From positions 36,331,583-36,395,582 of the forward strand of contig NC_088797.1 in assembly GCF_011386835.1 (NCBI RefSeq): a stretch of 64,000 bases of DNA, written 5' to 3'. Position 1 is the first letter of the stretch. The number at the start of each line of letters is the position of its first letter. Made by a program: the position numbers and the translations under genes. Positions 11,201 through 23,800 of this stretch are shown here, piece after piece. Origin of the DNA: Chrysemys picta bellii (taxonomy: Eukaryota > Chordata > Testudines > Emydidae). The notes beneath the pieces are model-generated. The model made no database searches. It saw only the letters and a list, made by a program, of their open reading frames with translations, and had not been told where the DNA came from.

Positions 11201-11794
11201 CTTATTAAATAAAATGAGAAGGTTTGGGTGTACATGAGTTCTCAGAATCTGGCCCCAAGTTTGCCAGTAAACTGTATTAATCCAAAGAATGTATTAATCC
11301 AAATTTTATTAGTTGTTTTCAATTATGGAACATTTTGTGTGTGTGTGTGTGTGTGAGACAGTGTAGCAGTTGCTTTTAAAATGGCAAAAACTATCTTACT
11401 GTTGAAAGTCGGTCAGCAAAACTTCCTCAAGTACACACGTATATTTATATCCCTTCTCCACTGCACAGATCAATTTACAGTTTGCTGATACAATTCTTTT
11501 AGTTTGCTGAACACCCAATACAAACAATCCAAAGTGTCCTGCAGCAGAAAGTTTCTGATACATACTGCAAATGGCAAGTACAAATCTTTAGCAAAAGCAT
11601 TGTTTAAAGAGATGGCCTATTGCTAAAATGAGGACCTAAAGCCTGCTCGGTTTGGAGTTACAGAATGCACCAAAACATTCTCTGGGTGTAATTACATATT
11701 TACAAAAACAAACTTCAAAATATGTTGATCCATGTATACCAAAAATAGCCTCCTTTAAGATAAGCTAGACATTTATCACCAACAACCACCTGGG

Positions 11795-11829
<35 letters not shown>

Positions 11830-14800
11830 TTAACCCTACTTTGTTCCCTAAAGGCCAGATGATTCCTGTTGGACCAATGAGTGAAGTAACTCTTCACTGA
11901 GTCCCCAAACACTCAAAAGTAAGGACTATTAGCCAAGACATCACAGTTAACTGGAGGCGACAAGATGGGTGGTCTCCTAGGCATCTACAGCCACACTGTA
12001 TTGATCTAATGTAAGAGACAAGGTGGATAAGGTAATATCTTTTATTGGAAGTTGGTCCAATAAAAGATATTACTTCACACACCTTGTCTCTCTTATATCC
12101 TGGGTCCAACAGGACTACAACAATGCTGCTAATAATAAATTGATCAAATGTATACAGAAATGCACCTGGAAATGCACTGATAGCCACTGCAGATGTCTAA
12201 GATTAAATATCATATGTTCCTCTTGATAGCTCCACTTAGTAATAATTGTTTGTAATAAGCCACTTGTAATAAAGCCTGGGGAGCGAGAGGGGCTTCAAAG
12301 CCTGAGCTCCAGCCTGAGCTGCAACTTCAAATTGCTGCCTACTCAGCTATTTTCAGAGCCCTACAAACGTGAGTGTGTTAACCTGGGCTGGAAGGCTCGC
12401 TGTGGAGATGTACCTAAGATGTACTTCCAAATACGTAAATAAGCAGGTTCAGATATAATACTAAATTACAGTGCTTAGCTATGTTACACTCAGTTAGAAT
12501 AAAGCAGGAGCCGTGCGCTTTTTGTTTTTAAGTCTGAAACAACAGAAGAAAGAGTTCATCCATCCTGTGCATACCTTAACCTGGTCAGCTTTTCTTTAGT
12601 TTACTAAAGAAGAAATTTCTACTAGTGAAAATAAGTCTCCAGAGCACGTGCTTTGAAGAGAACTAAGAATAGCTTCATTCAGGAGCTCACTGTCAGGGAT
12701 CAGAAGTACACTGGAAAGTTCCCCTTGCCAAAGAATAAAAGACATTACAGAGATCATTACAGAAAGCTGGGTCAGAAGCTGCAAAAAGTAGCAAGAGAAG
12801 GGTTCATTCCTTTTGGCACTCCAACCACAAAAGAAAAAAACTAAGTGTCTCAGGTGAGAAAGTGTAAAGATTTCCTGAAAACCCTAAATGGATTATTAAA
12901 ATCCTGATATCCTGACTAGTATCAGGTGAGATTTCTCTTTCTCTTAGGTATTCCTAATGCATCCATCACTGTAGTTATCTAGGTGCTGATTTGAATAAAG
13001 TTTTATTAAAAATGGTTACAAACAATACAGAATATTCTCATATGCTACTGGACAGCATATGTCCTGACACAATTTATATGCTCGCCAAAGATCTTACCAG
13101 GGGATATAATTCAGGAACAACATCCTGGTATCAAAACAATGTGTGCAGTGTTTAAATATGTCTTCAGGCAGGTAAGTGAGCATGCATCAAAAAGGTCTAT
13201 GTTCTTCTGTGAAGCTTTCAACTATATAAAGATTCTTGCAAATTCTTGCTCAAAGTAACTGTTTTGAGATTTACAACATCACAACACACACTTTATGTGT
13301 AACCATGTACTTCATGAAAGCCACTGTAGTCATATGTACTCTAATACTTTTCAAAAACCAAAATTTTACCTATGAACATTTTAATTTTAGGGGCTTTCAT
13401 TAAAGACTCTGCCACTAGACCCAAATCATTACCTGGAACTAGGTATTCAAAAAAATGCTGTAAGCACTTCCACAAAAAGCTAAACAAGATGCCTTTTTCT
13501 TCTTCCCCATGTCATCTGCAATAAGCAGGAAAACATACACACATCTAACAAAATTTCTCCACATAACTGGGGATGCTCCTTGTTGATTCTTCTTGAAAAG
13601 ACTTACGGTGAATTTTTTTTTTCCTCTTCAGAGGAGCAAACAGGTGGCCTAGAGTCTCAAGAGGCAAAAAGTTGAAGCATGCTATTTCAATTTTTGCTTG
13701 AACTTACAAAAGCTTAAGGTTAATCATCCTTCCCAGGCAAAACATTAGACCCTAACTCAGCAAAGCATTTGAGCATGTGTTTTAAATAGGGCTGTCGATT
13801 AATCGCAATTAACTCACGCGATTAACTCAAAAAATTAATTGCAATTAATCGCAGTTTTAATCAAATTGTTAAACAATAGAATACCAACTGAAATTTATTA
13901 AATATTTTTGGATGTTTTCTAATTTTCAAATATATTGATTTCAATTACAACACAGAATATAAAATGTACACTATTAGAGGGGTAGCCGTGTTAGTCTGGA
14001 TCTGTAAAAAGCAACAAAGAGTCCTGTGGCACCTTAAAGACTAACAGATGCATTGGAGCAGAAGCTTTCGTGGGCGAATATCATGCGTCTGACGAAGTGG
14101 GCATTCATCAACGAAAGCTTATGCTCCAATACATCTGTTAGTCTTTAAGGTGCCACAGGACTCTTTGTTGCGTTTTAGAAAATGTACACTGCTCACTTTA
14201 TATTATTATTTTTGATTACAAATATTTGCCCTATAAAAATGATAAACAAAAGAAACTATTTTTCAGTTCACCTCACACAAGTACTGTAGTGAAGCCTCTT
14301 TATTGTGAAAGTGCAATTTACAAATGTAGATTTTTTTTGTTACATAACAGCACTAAAAACAAAACAATGCAAAATTTTAGAGCCTACAAGTCCACTCAGT
14401 CCTAGTTCTTGTTCAGCCAATCACTAAGACAAACAAGTTTGTTTACATTTACGGGACATAATATTGCCTGCTTCTTATTTACAATGTCACCAGAAAATGA
14501 GAATAGGCATTTGGATGGGACTTTTGTAGCTGGCACTGGAAGGTATTTACATGCCAGATATGCTAAACATTCATATGCCCCTTCATGCTTCGGCCACCAT
14601 TCCAGAGGACATGCTTCCCTGCTGATGATGCTTATTTAAAAATACAAAATGCGTTAATTAAATTTGTGACTGAACTCCTTGGGGGAGAATTGTATGTCTC
14701 CAGTAGGGTTACCATATGTCCGGTTTTTCCCGGACATGTCCGCCTTTTTGGTAATCAAACCCCTGTCCGGGGGTCCGGAGGCATGGGGGCTGTCCGAAGC

Positions 14801-17800
14801 CCGAGCGCTACCGGCTTCACGGTTTGCCGGGTAGCCTCCAGACCCTGCGCCCCCGGCTGGGCGCTTCCCCTCCCGGGCTTCAGCTGCACTGGGGAAGCTC
14901 CGGCCAGGGGCGCAGAGTCAGGAGGCTGCCTGGCAAACCGTGAAGCCGGTAGCGCTGGGGCAGCCCTTTTCGCATGGCTGGGAGTGAGGAGGGGGAGTTA
15001 GGGCGGGGACTTTGGGGAAGGGGCGGGGAAGGGGTGGAGTTGGGTGGGAAAGGGGCGGGGCCAGGGCCCCGTGGAGTGTCCTCTTTTTTTATTTTTTAAA
15101 TATTGTAACGCTAGTCTCCAGCTCTATATATTTCATGTTATAATAGTCTCGGATGATGACTCAGCACATGTTGTTCATTTTAAGAGCACTTTCGCTGCAG
15201 ATTTGACAAAACACAAAGAAGGTACCAATGTGAGATTTCTAAAGATGGCTACAGCATTCGACCCAAGGTTTAAAAATCTGAAGTGCCTTGCAGACTCTGA
15301 GAGGGATGAGGTGTGGAGCATGCCTTCAGAAGTCTTAAAAGAGCAACACTCCAATGAGGAAACTGCAGAACCCGAACCACCAAAAAAGAAAATCAACCTT
15401 CTGCTGGTAGCATCTGACTCAGATGATGAAAATGAACATGCATCGCTCTGCACTGCTTTGAATTGTTATCGAGCAGAACCTGGAATCAACATGGACCCAT
15501 GTCCTCTGGAAATAGGACTGAGTGGACTTGTAGGTGCTAAAGTTTTACATTGTTTTATTTTTGAATGCAGTTATTTTTTGTACATAATTCTACATTTGTA
15601 AGTTCGACTTTCATGATAAAGAGATTGCACTACAGTACTTGTAATAGGAGAATTGAAAAATACTATTTTTTTTAACTGCAAATATTTGTAATAAAAAATA
15701 AATATAAAGTGTGCACTGTACACTTTGTATTCTGTTATAATTGAAATCAATATGTAGAAAACATCCAAAAATATTTAAATGGTATTCTATTACTGTTTAA
15801 CAGTGCAATTAATCATGTGATGAATAGTGATTAATTTTTTAATCAAGATTAATGTTTTTAATGCCTTGACAGCCCTAGTTTTAAGTGCCATTGCAGTCAA
15901 GGGCCGTAAGCACATACTTAAGAGCATTAATGACTAGGGTTGGACTGCTGAATTGGGCCTCAATGAGCATGGATCCACTCCCTAGCTTACCTGAAATAAT
16001 AATTCTAGAAAATCTGTTTAAAATGCAACTGATTTACAGTGAAAGTTCCATTTAAGTTACCACATGCAGGGAAAGTGACAGAGTTAGATTTTCAGTATTA
16101 CCAACTCTCGTGATTTTATTGAAAGTCTTGTGATATTTGGTGTTTTTCTTAAAGCCCCCTAATGATATTTTCAGGCCTGACTCATGCTTTTCAATGTCCT
16201 GGCATTGGCAATACGGGTATAATTTTCTGAATCCTACTGACTCTACAAATCAACTCTCTGGTTTCCCAGTCCTAAGGTTTAGCACGTACTGCTAAACTCA
16301 TCCTCCACAGCCAAATCCTAAGTTAATCAATACTTGTGGTCTGAAGAAAGCTGATCTGTTGGTGCCTGCAGCAGGACACTTAGCTTGGGCAGCAACAAAA
16401 AGTACTCCCTACTATGGATCTTAACTCAGTGGCTCAAAAGGATTTCTTATTAAAGTTTTGATTTAATGCACTGTGATACAAGAAAGCTAAATGATACATG
16501 AAGCTCGAGGAGCAGAGAAAAATAAAAAAAACTTAGAAGCTAATCATAGAGGAGCAAACTTAGGTAAACAAATTTTTAGAACTAGATAGATAAGGATTAA
16601 AAATAGTTTATGCATGAAGAAAAAACTATAAAACAATTGGAAAACCTGACTGATTTGATTACTAAATATAATCTAGAGAAGATGCACAGTAATCAGCACA
16701 GAAGGAATCATCAACCAAACCTGAATCCCAATGGCACTTTGTCAGAAACCAGCACCCTATTGATTAGCAGACAAATGAATAGATACGAGCAGGCTCTCCA
16801 ATAACTTATTAAAATAATGGGACTAAATTTATGTGTCAGTGAACTAAGAAACTATTTCTGTAATTATATAATAATATCAACTTAAGAAATATCAGGTCAG
16901 GTAATTAACTGAGTTATGGTGGAGTGCTTTGTGCCTACTATGCTACACATTTATTTCCTAAATCCTTTCCAATTGAGGTTACCTTTGCATTCTGTAACTT
17001 ACATTTTTACCATAATAGTTAGAAAAATGGTATTTTTGACGATTTCTGCTTTTTGGTTAAACTTTTTTTTTTTTTTTAAATAGCACCGAACATGTGGATC
17101 ACTCACCTGATGAGCATCCAGATCTATGATAGTGGCCTTAGACACTCCTTGTACTCTTTCAAATAGAAACTGGAATCATAGGTAGGTACAGAGGAAAGAG
17201 GGGAAAAAAACACTCCAGTTAGGACAGTAGATGAGAGATTAGAATGGAAGCTTGATACTTGCATGGTACATCTCATTTTTTAACTGAATGCAGTGTATAT
17301 ATTTCTTATTTGCCAAAAATTAAGGGCTAGATATTTTTGAAACACTTTATTATGGAAACTTAACAATACATGAAGGAATAATTACATAAAACAGAGAGAG
17401 GGTTTTTTATGGTTTGAAAACAATTATCTTGAGAAGCTCATGGACCCAATACACAAAGAGAATTCATGCGTTTGCATCACATTATATACATGAACTACAT
17501 TTATAGGCTAGCTTTCAGATTCAAATCTTATAATTGAAAAAACAAAGTTCCCACTTCTTGTGTTTAGAGCTGCAAGAGGTGATGCAGGTTATCACATCAT
17601 CAATGGCTTACATTTCTAAAGGATTGTGTAGGATAAATATATTATCTGGTTTGTGATAATGACAGACTGAATGTGCATAAAGATCATCCCTCTCTCTCTC
17701 TCTCAAAAAAAAGTTGGAGAATGTTGTAGTAGGGATCAAACTTTATTTTACAAAGTCACTTTGTAAACTAGTAGTGGAATTCATTAATTGCTATTCCATA

Positions 17801-20800
17801 TGACTGAGAAAGCACACTAACATTTTTCAAAAATTCTTTGAGTCATAACAGTAACTACTGTTAACTAATGGATGGTAAAAATGTCTTTAGTACATGTACA
17901 AACTATGGAAGAGTTATAGTCTCCAATGTGCATTGGAATAGTTGGGAGCCCCAGGGCAGATTAAGAGATTTTTCAAATCAGTAAACATCCAAAAGAAGTT
18001 AGGGCACTGCACCATATAGTGTACTGTATTTGTTTATATCTTAACATTTTAATTATTTTTGGTAGTATTTTATAGCATGCTAGCAAATATTCTGTGATAT
18101 ACTTTGTAAGAGTAATTAAGTCTTAGTTACAGGAGGTCTTATTTCAGCCTCTACATATGGATGTTTGTTTACAGAACATACAATACTAAATATAATCAAT
18201 TATTTCAAACTCTCTCCCCTCCCGTGTAAGGTTATTTTCGAAGACTTCACATTTTTATCTAGGAAGACAAAATGCATTAAGTGTAAGATCCTGAGGGCGG
18301 ATACCTGTGTCCACGCAAACTTCCGTAGAAATCAGTGGAGCCCCATGTGGGTGCCAGGTTCGCCAATTGCAGAATCAGGACAGATCCCACTGAAGATTTT
18401 AAGACAATTAACCTATGGTACTTTAAAAAGCATTTTTATTTTAAAGAAAGAATTGTAACAAACGGTATTGAGTCATATTTACCTGCAGGAATCTGATTCT
18501 GCAGCCCTTTTCCACAAAATTATTGCCCTCATCAGTGACAGTTATGCATGCATAAATGCTTCAGGATCAGTCCCTAGACTACTGTAATACTGATCCCTGT
18601 CTACAGACAGTTTTGTTTATTTCTGTTTATTAAGATGTAAGTTAGACTACCGATTTAAGAAATTTATGTTGATATTTTTTTTCATTTGTACAAACAGCAG
18701 AGAAAATTATTTTTAAATGTCCTACCTTAATAGCCAGTGTGATATCAGCATATGCACAAAATCCTCCACCTTTATCACTTGAACAGTGATGGAAGCCACC
18801 ACCTAAACGTAAAAATGTAACTTTAAAGAAATACTAGACTAAAAAGCTAGATACTATGGAAAACACTGTCACTGCAAATGTTTGTTTGCTGTTTACTTAA
18901 GCAATGACCATCATTTTTTTAAATTGAACAGAGCATCTAAAACCCCTAACCCATTGTCCTGGTAGCATATCACATTCAATGTCATGTTCTATATATCTGG
19001 CCTATCAGGTCCCAAGATAAAGAAGCAGTATGTGTCCCAATCTGAAGTGATTTGGTCCCAGAACCTGGAAATCTTGCAACCATATGAAGAACTAGGCTCA
19101 AAGGAGATGTGTTCCCTACAATTATACATTATATTAGAACCCATGCCTTTGTAGTAAGGCACTTTGCATCCATGGCCTATCCACCAAGAGCCACATGCTC
19201 TAGTTTAGAGTAAAGCAGGAGGCCAATTCAACTCAACAAAGTGCAAAGGGTAAACCTACTTGAGGCAGTAACTGTGTAACAGGCATGCTAGAATACTACC
19301 TTCCTCTACCACAGTAATAACTTAATGAATTATCTAGGGGGGAAATGAAAACCCCCACAATGTACCCAATTAACTTGTGGGGTGGATGGGATGGGATGGG
19401 CAAGTTCTTCTCAAACTGAAAGTAAGGGGTCAGCAACAGCCCAAAACAAGAACCGACACTGACTGTCAGTCAGTACAGCCAATGTACCCAAGGCCTTCCT
19501 ACGTCCAAGGGCTATTAAACTGTAGGATGGATGCAAAATATTGTTTTGAGTCAACACTAAGATCAGGAATGGATTTTAAGAGTTGCTCTTTAAAAATGTA
19601 TATACCAAACATTCACCACATAGCATTATTTTTAATCACAAATACAATGCATTTACTTTACTGATAAACCAGCTACATATATCTGACCCATATAACTGAC
19701 AAACATAATTTCATTTGAATTTCCACGGAGCATGTCTGCCTTTGTTTGTTTTTTTCATACTGGAAGTTTACTCTCTAGAGGATTATACTAAGAAACAATA
19801 GAAAGATGTGTCCAGAAGAATGAAAGAGGTAATATTTTATATTTACACATAACTAATTTGTTTTTACTCTCTCTCTTTCTGGAAGTACAAACTTGCTAAA
19901 ATTCTTCTTTTTAAGACATGATGGCTGCCCAGATGCTCACTACGTTGGAGTTACCGTCTTTAGAATTATCATACAAACATATGAAAAAGGTGGAAAAAAT
20001 CGAACATCTGTGACCTCTGTGAAATCCAAAAGCTAATTATAACTCTGACTATTCCTTCTACAGTCATTGACCTTCCTTCTTTTGCCATATTATAGGAAAG
20101 GATAGAAAGAAGGCCAGATTTATTTCCACTATACCCTTTATAATTTATTATTATTACAATTAAGTCTCTTTTTAAATGAAGTGATCTCAGTCATTCCAAT
20201 TGACCTACTGAAAAATACCAAACAAATGGTTAAAAATACAAAAAATTCAAATCTACTGTAACTAAGCTCTCACTACAACACATTTAAAAGATGTCTGTGG
20301 CTGGGAGAGACCAACGATTCTTTGATTAAAGAAATGGATATTTCTGACTTCAGTGTAGTGTCTCTCTTTCTGGAGTGCTCTTTTTTCTTCTGTTGCAGAA
20401 TTATTGCACACTTATTTAGCAAAATAATGTAGTTAGGTGCCATTGCTATTTATTTACATCATGATAGGATTTGCATGCAAATGTGCTGATAATTGATGGT
20501 TAGCAATGTAATGTATGTGCCCATAAAAAACATGTTGCATTTCTCAAATCATTAACTTTTATTTTTTCACATTGTAGATTCATCAAATGCATTAAATATT
20601 TCAGTTTTGTAGTGAAACAGAAATGGACATTGACAAAACAGAACAATGAAGTCCTGCAGTTGAGTTAAATGCAATATGGTCTCTATTTATTTGGGATGCT
20701 GAAGGGAAACCGCATTGCGGCAAGTTACAGAAATAAAAGAACTCTGAATCATGCTACAGTCAGAACGAATCTCTCAACAATTCTAATCTAGCATCATTTA

Positions 20801-23800
20801 GTGTGTATTAAATGTCAATGATTTTTTAAGTTGGAACACCGAATCTCTATATAGGAATCTCTATATGTGAGTAGAAGGAATTTTCCTACAGCCCAGTAAG
20901 ATTCCTCCAAAACACCTGTGTTCTCCAAATGAGATGGAAAGAAATATTAATGTAAAGTGAAAACTCTGAATTTATTCCTCAAGAGATTTAAGTTTTAAAT
21001 GTTTTTCCACTTTATTTTTGCCTTCTTCTGAAGCCTTCTGTACTGGCTACTGCTGTAGGCAGGATGCCAAACTATACTGTGTCAGTGATCTCTACGTTCC
21101 TCTAAAATTTAGCAGATACTGTACATTAGTTTTCCAAGAAGGGTATAGTGAAATTGCTCACTTGGTTTTTCAGAAGTGCCATATTGTATTGTTGTTATTA
21201 GTTTGGCAAGTATGGATACAAACTGTGTCCACAATGATTATCTTTCAATATAAGATGAGGAACAGAACACTGGAAGCAAATAACATTTTCTTATTCATAT
21301 TGTTTGTGCCCATAATTAAGATCCCCAACTTTCCCATCAAATATTTCATCTGAGTAAGTTTCAAACAATTTTATTATCTCACAAAAAGTACTGTATCTTT
21401 TAAACCTTACTTTTTTAGGGAAAATGAATATATAATTTAAGTAATTAACAACAAATGATTTGTAAAACTTCTATTAAAATTTTATTATCTGACATACCTT
21501 TTTAAACTCATAGTCATCCTTGTCCGCAAACTAGGGATGAAATTTACCTATGTGTAGAGGGCCAGCACACTTTTTGCCTAGATTGCCTATGCATGACTTA
21601 AGTCCCTATCTATCTATCTAATCTATCTATCTAAGGTATTTATATGTCCCCCATTACTGTAGTATCTGAACGTCTTACAGCCTTCAATAAGGTTATCTCG
21701 TCACAAAACCCCTGTGCAGTAGGAAAATGCTATTATTTCCATTTACAGAGGGGAAACTGAAGCACAGAGAAAGTGCGTGCCCAAGGTTTCACACAATGTC
21801 ATCAGTGGACCAAGGTCTTCTATGACCACAGTCAGTACTAATACCACTGGACCATCCTTCCTCTCCAGAATAGTGACTTAAGAAGTGCACAGGGCACGTG
21901 CTGACCTTGGAGTGAATTTCACACTAGGTGTTTGTTTAATAAGCAACTGTAAAACTTCCATGGTGCACTTAACACAGGATAATGATGACAGTGAACTATA
22001 TATAACCAAATTCAAGGTAATTAGAGATTTGATTATTACATGGCATTTGAAAAATTATTCTGGTAATAAATATGGATGCTCTTCCGGTTTTCAATTTTGT
22101 TATGATTTCAGTTGATAACCACATATAAATAAAACATACTATATTTCATTGTATATTGCCATTGAGACGGTATTTGATGTTACGTGTCTGATTTTTTAAA
22201 ATATGATTTAATGAAAATTTAAAAACCTATTGCAGTAAATCATGTCATTTTTCTTCCAAATTCCACTTTGTCTTCCATAATTTCCAACATGTTCATTCCA
22301 AGAGCTTTTGTTGCTTCAATCATGGTATCACAGAGTTGAAAAATTAGGTTTTATCATGTAAATATTAAGATTTTTCAATACCATACTGATATTGTCTACC
22401 TTTATTTAGTTAATAACAAAATAATTAGGATTTATCCCCGCAAATTAGCATTCCGCTGTTTGTTCTCTTTTCTTAGAAGAATCTGATTGTTTTGTTTTGT
22501 CACAAAACAGCAATATGGATTATAGTAGACTAGGAAACTAAAATTATCTTCTGTAAAATTAATTTTCTTCTCAAATTCGTCTCTAAAAGTTATTTTTCTC
22601 TTCTCTAAAATTCTAAACTTAACATAACCTCTCTAAAATTAACTTTGGACATTTACATTTGAGGTAGATATGGCTGTTATAAAACAGGGTACAGGTCACG
22701 TTGAGAGGAAATAAATTATTTTTAAAGTAGTTGGTAAAACTTCATTTGGTTAATTACATTTGTACTTACCCACATTGATTGCCCAGCCTCTGTCAATGGC
22801 AAGCTTTCCTGCCTTTAAGAAAAATTTAAGAATTTCAGGAATGTGTAAACTATGGCATTTAGGTTTTTATCCTGTAAACCCCTCCCGCCCCCCTTAGGCA
22901 TTTCTATGGTTCCCACATAGTCTCTACAGATGTTCATTAAAGTCAGTGGAAGCTTTACCAAGTTTTACCAGGGCAAGGCATGCTGGAAGAAACCCTTTAA
23001 CATGATGTCTATATTTCCTTCTCTTGAGATTGTGCATCTAAAATTAACTGAACACGGACCCCTAGTAGCCAACTGAATAGTGCAGAAAATATGAAAAAAT
23101 TGTTCAAATGGGTAAAACTTCCAAACATAACAGTAGGAGTAAGAATAAATAGTGTTCAATCCTATTTGTATCATTCCAGTTTATATAACAATCCTCCCAA
23201 CAACACATTTAGAAGCTCTAAATAACTGCAAACATATTGATACACTTAAGGTTTCCAGTGAGAAAACATGCAATATGCAAAGTGTCGTGGGATTTTTACA
23301 AAGTAACATTTATAATGTTGAACATCATCAATCCTTTTCCTCAGATACCTGGAAATGGTGACCACTGCTCTTTGGCGTACCCAAATGACATTCAAAGAAG
23401 GGAAAGAATCAACAAAGAAAGGGCTCACTAAACTGGAATTAGGAAAACTTGAACTTTGAAAAGAAAAATGTGAAATATTATTAGTAAAGAGCAGGCAGCC
23501 TTAAAGGAGCATTTCTGCTTTTGAAGGCAGACATTATTTTCTTTCACTACCCTGAGGAGTGATAAATTATAGGTACTTCAAGTGTCAAATATTTTTAAAG
23601 GGCATATTACAATTTCTAATAAAATAAAATGATTTCCCAAAAATGATGGAATGAAAATTGCATTTGCAAGGGGAACTGGAAAGCTTCAAAGTGAGAAACA
23701 AGGAGCTCTTCCATCAGTAAGATTGGTCTTTGGATACCTCCAGAAGATTACTTAATATTTAAGAAACCAGTGGGGGGCTATTTTACTACCCAAACTCTGC

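Larger units (their letters stand above)
13787..15877 (+). mobile_element. hAT DNA transposon, decayed, 2.09 kb
   Basis: Terminal inverted repeats TAGGGCTGTCGATTAATCGC and, at the right, ...GACAGCCCTA. Flanked by 8-bp target duplications GTTTTAAA (13779-13786) and GTTTTAAG (15878-15885). It contains a transposase remnant and two younger insertions (13973-14178 and 14704-15113). A 902-bp relative lies at 25337-26238. Subterminal sequences at both ends are complementary far inward (GTACACT, AATATTTTTGGATG). Confidence 0.9.
13738..15955. repeat. Palindromic MITE split by a hAT insertion
   Basis: The left half (13738-13778, CCTAACTCAGCAAAGCA and GAGCATGTG) and the right half (15886-15955, AAGCACATACTTAAG, then CTGCTGAATTGGGCC) form one element of about 110 bp once the intervening hAT and one TSD copy are removed. 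The insertion therefore post-dates this MITE. Confidence 0.65.
8253..17106 (-). other. HDAC11 intron 7
   Basis: 8.85 kb with GT-AG ends. Besides the elements listed separately (8405-16200), the stretches 8611-10458, 10691-11165, 12421-13737 and 16201-17106 are AT-rich sequence in which I see no gene or clear repeat. Confidence 0.85.
18803..22769 (-). other. HDAC11 intron 5
   Basis: 3.97 kb, GT-AG. AT-rich. Apart from the tetranucleotide repeat and MIR listed separately, I see no coding or structured feature. Confidence 0.85.
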
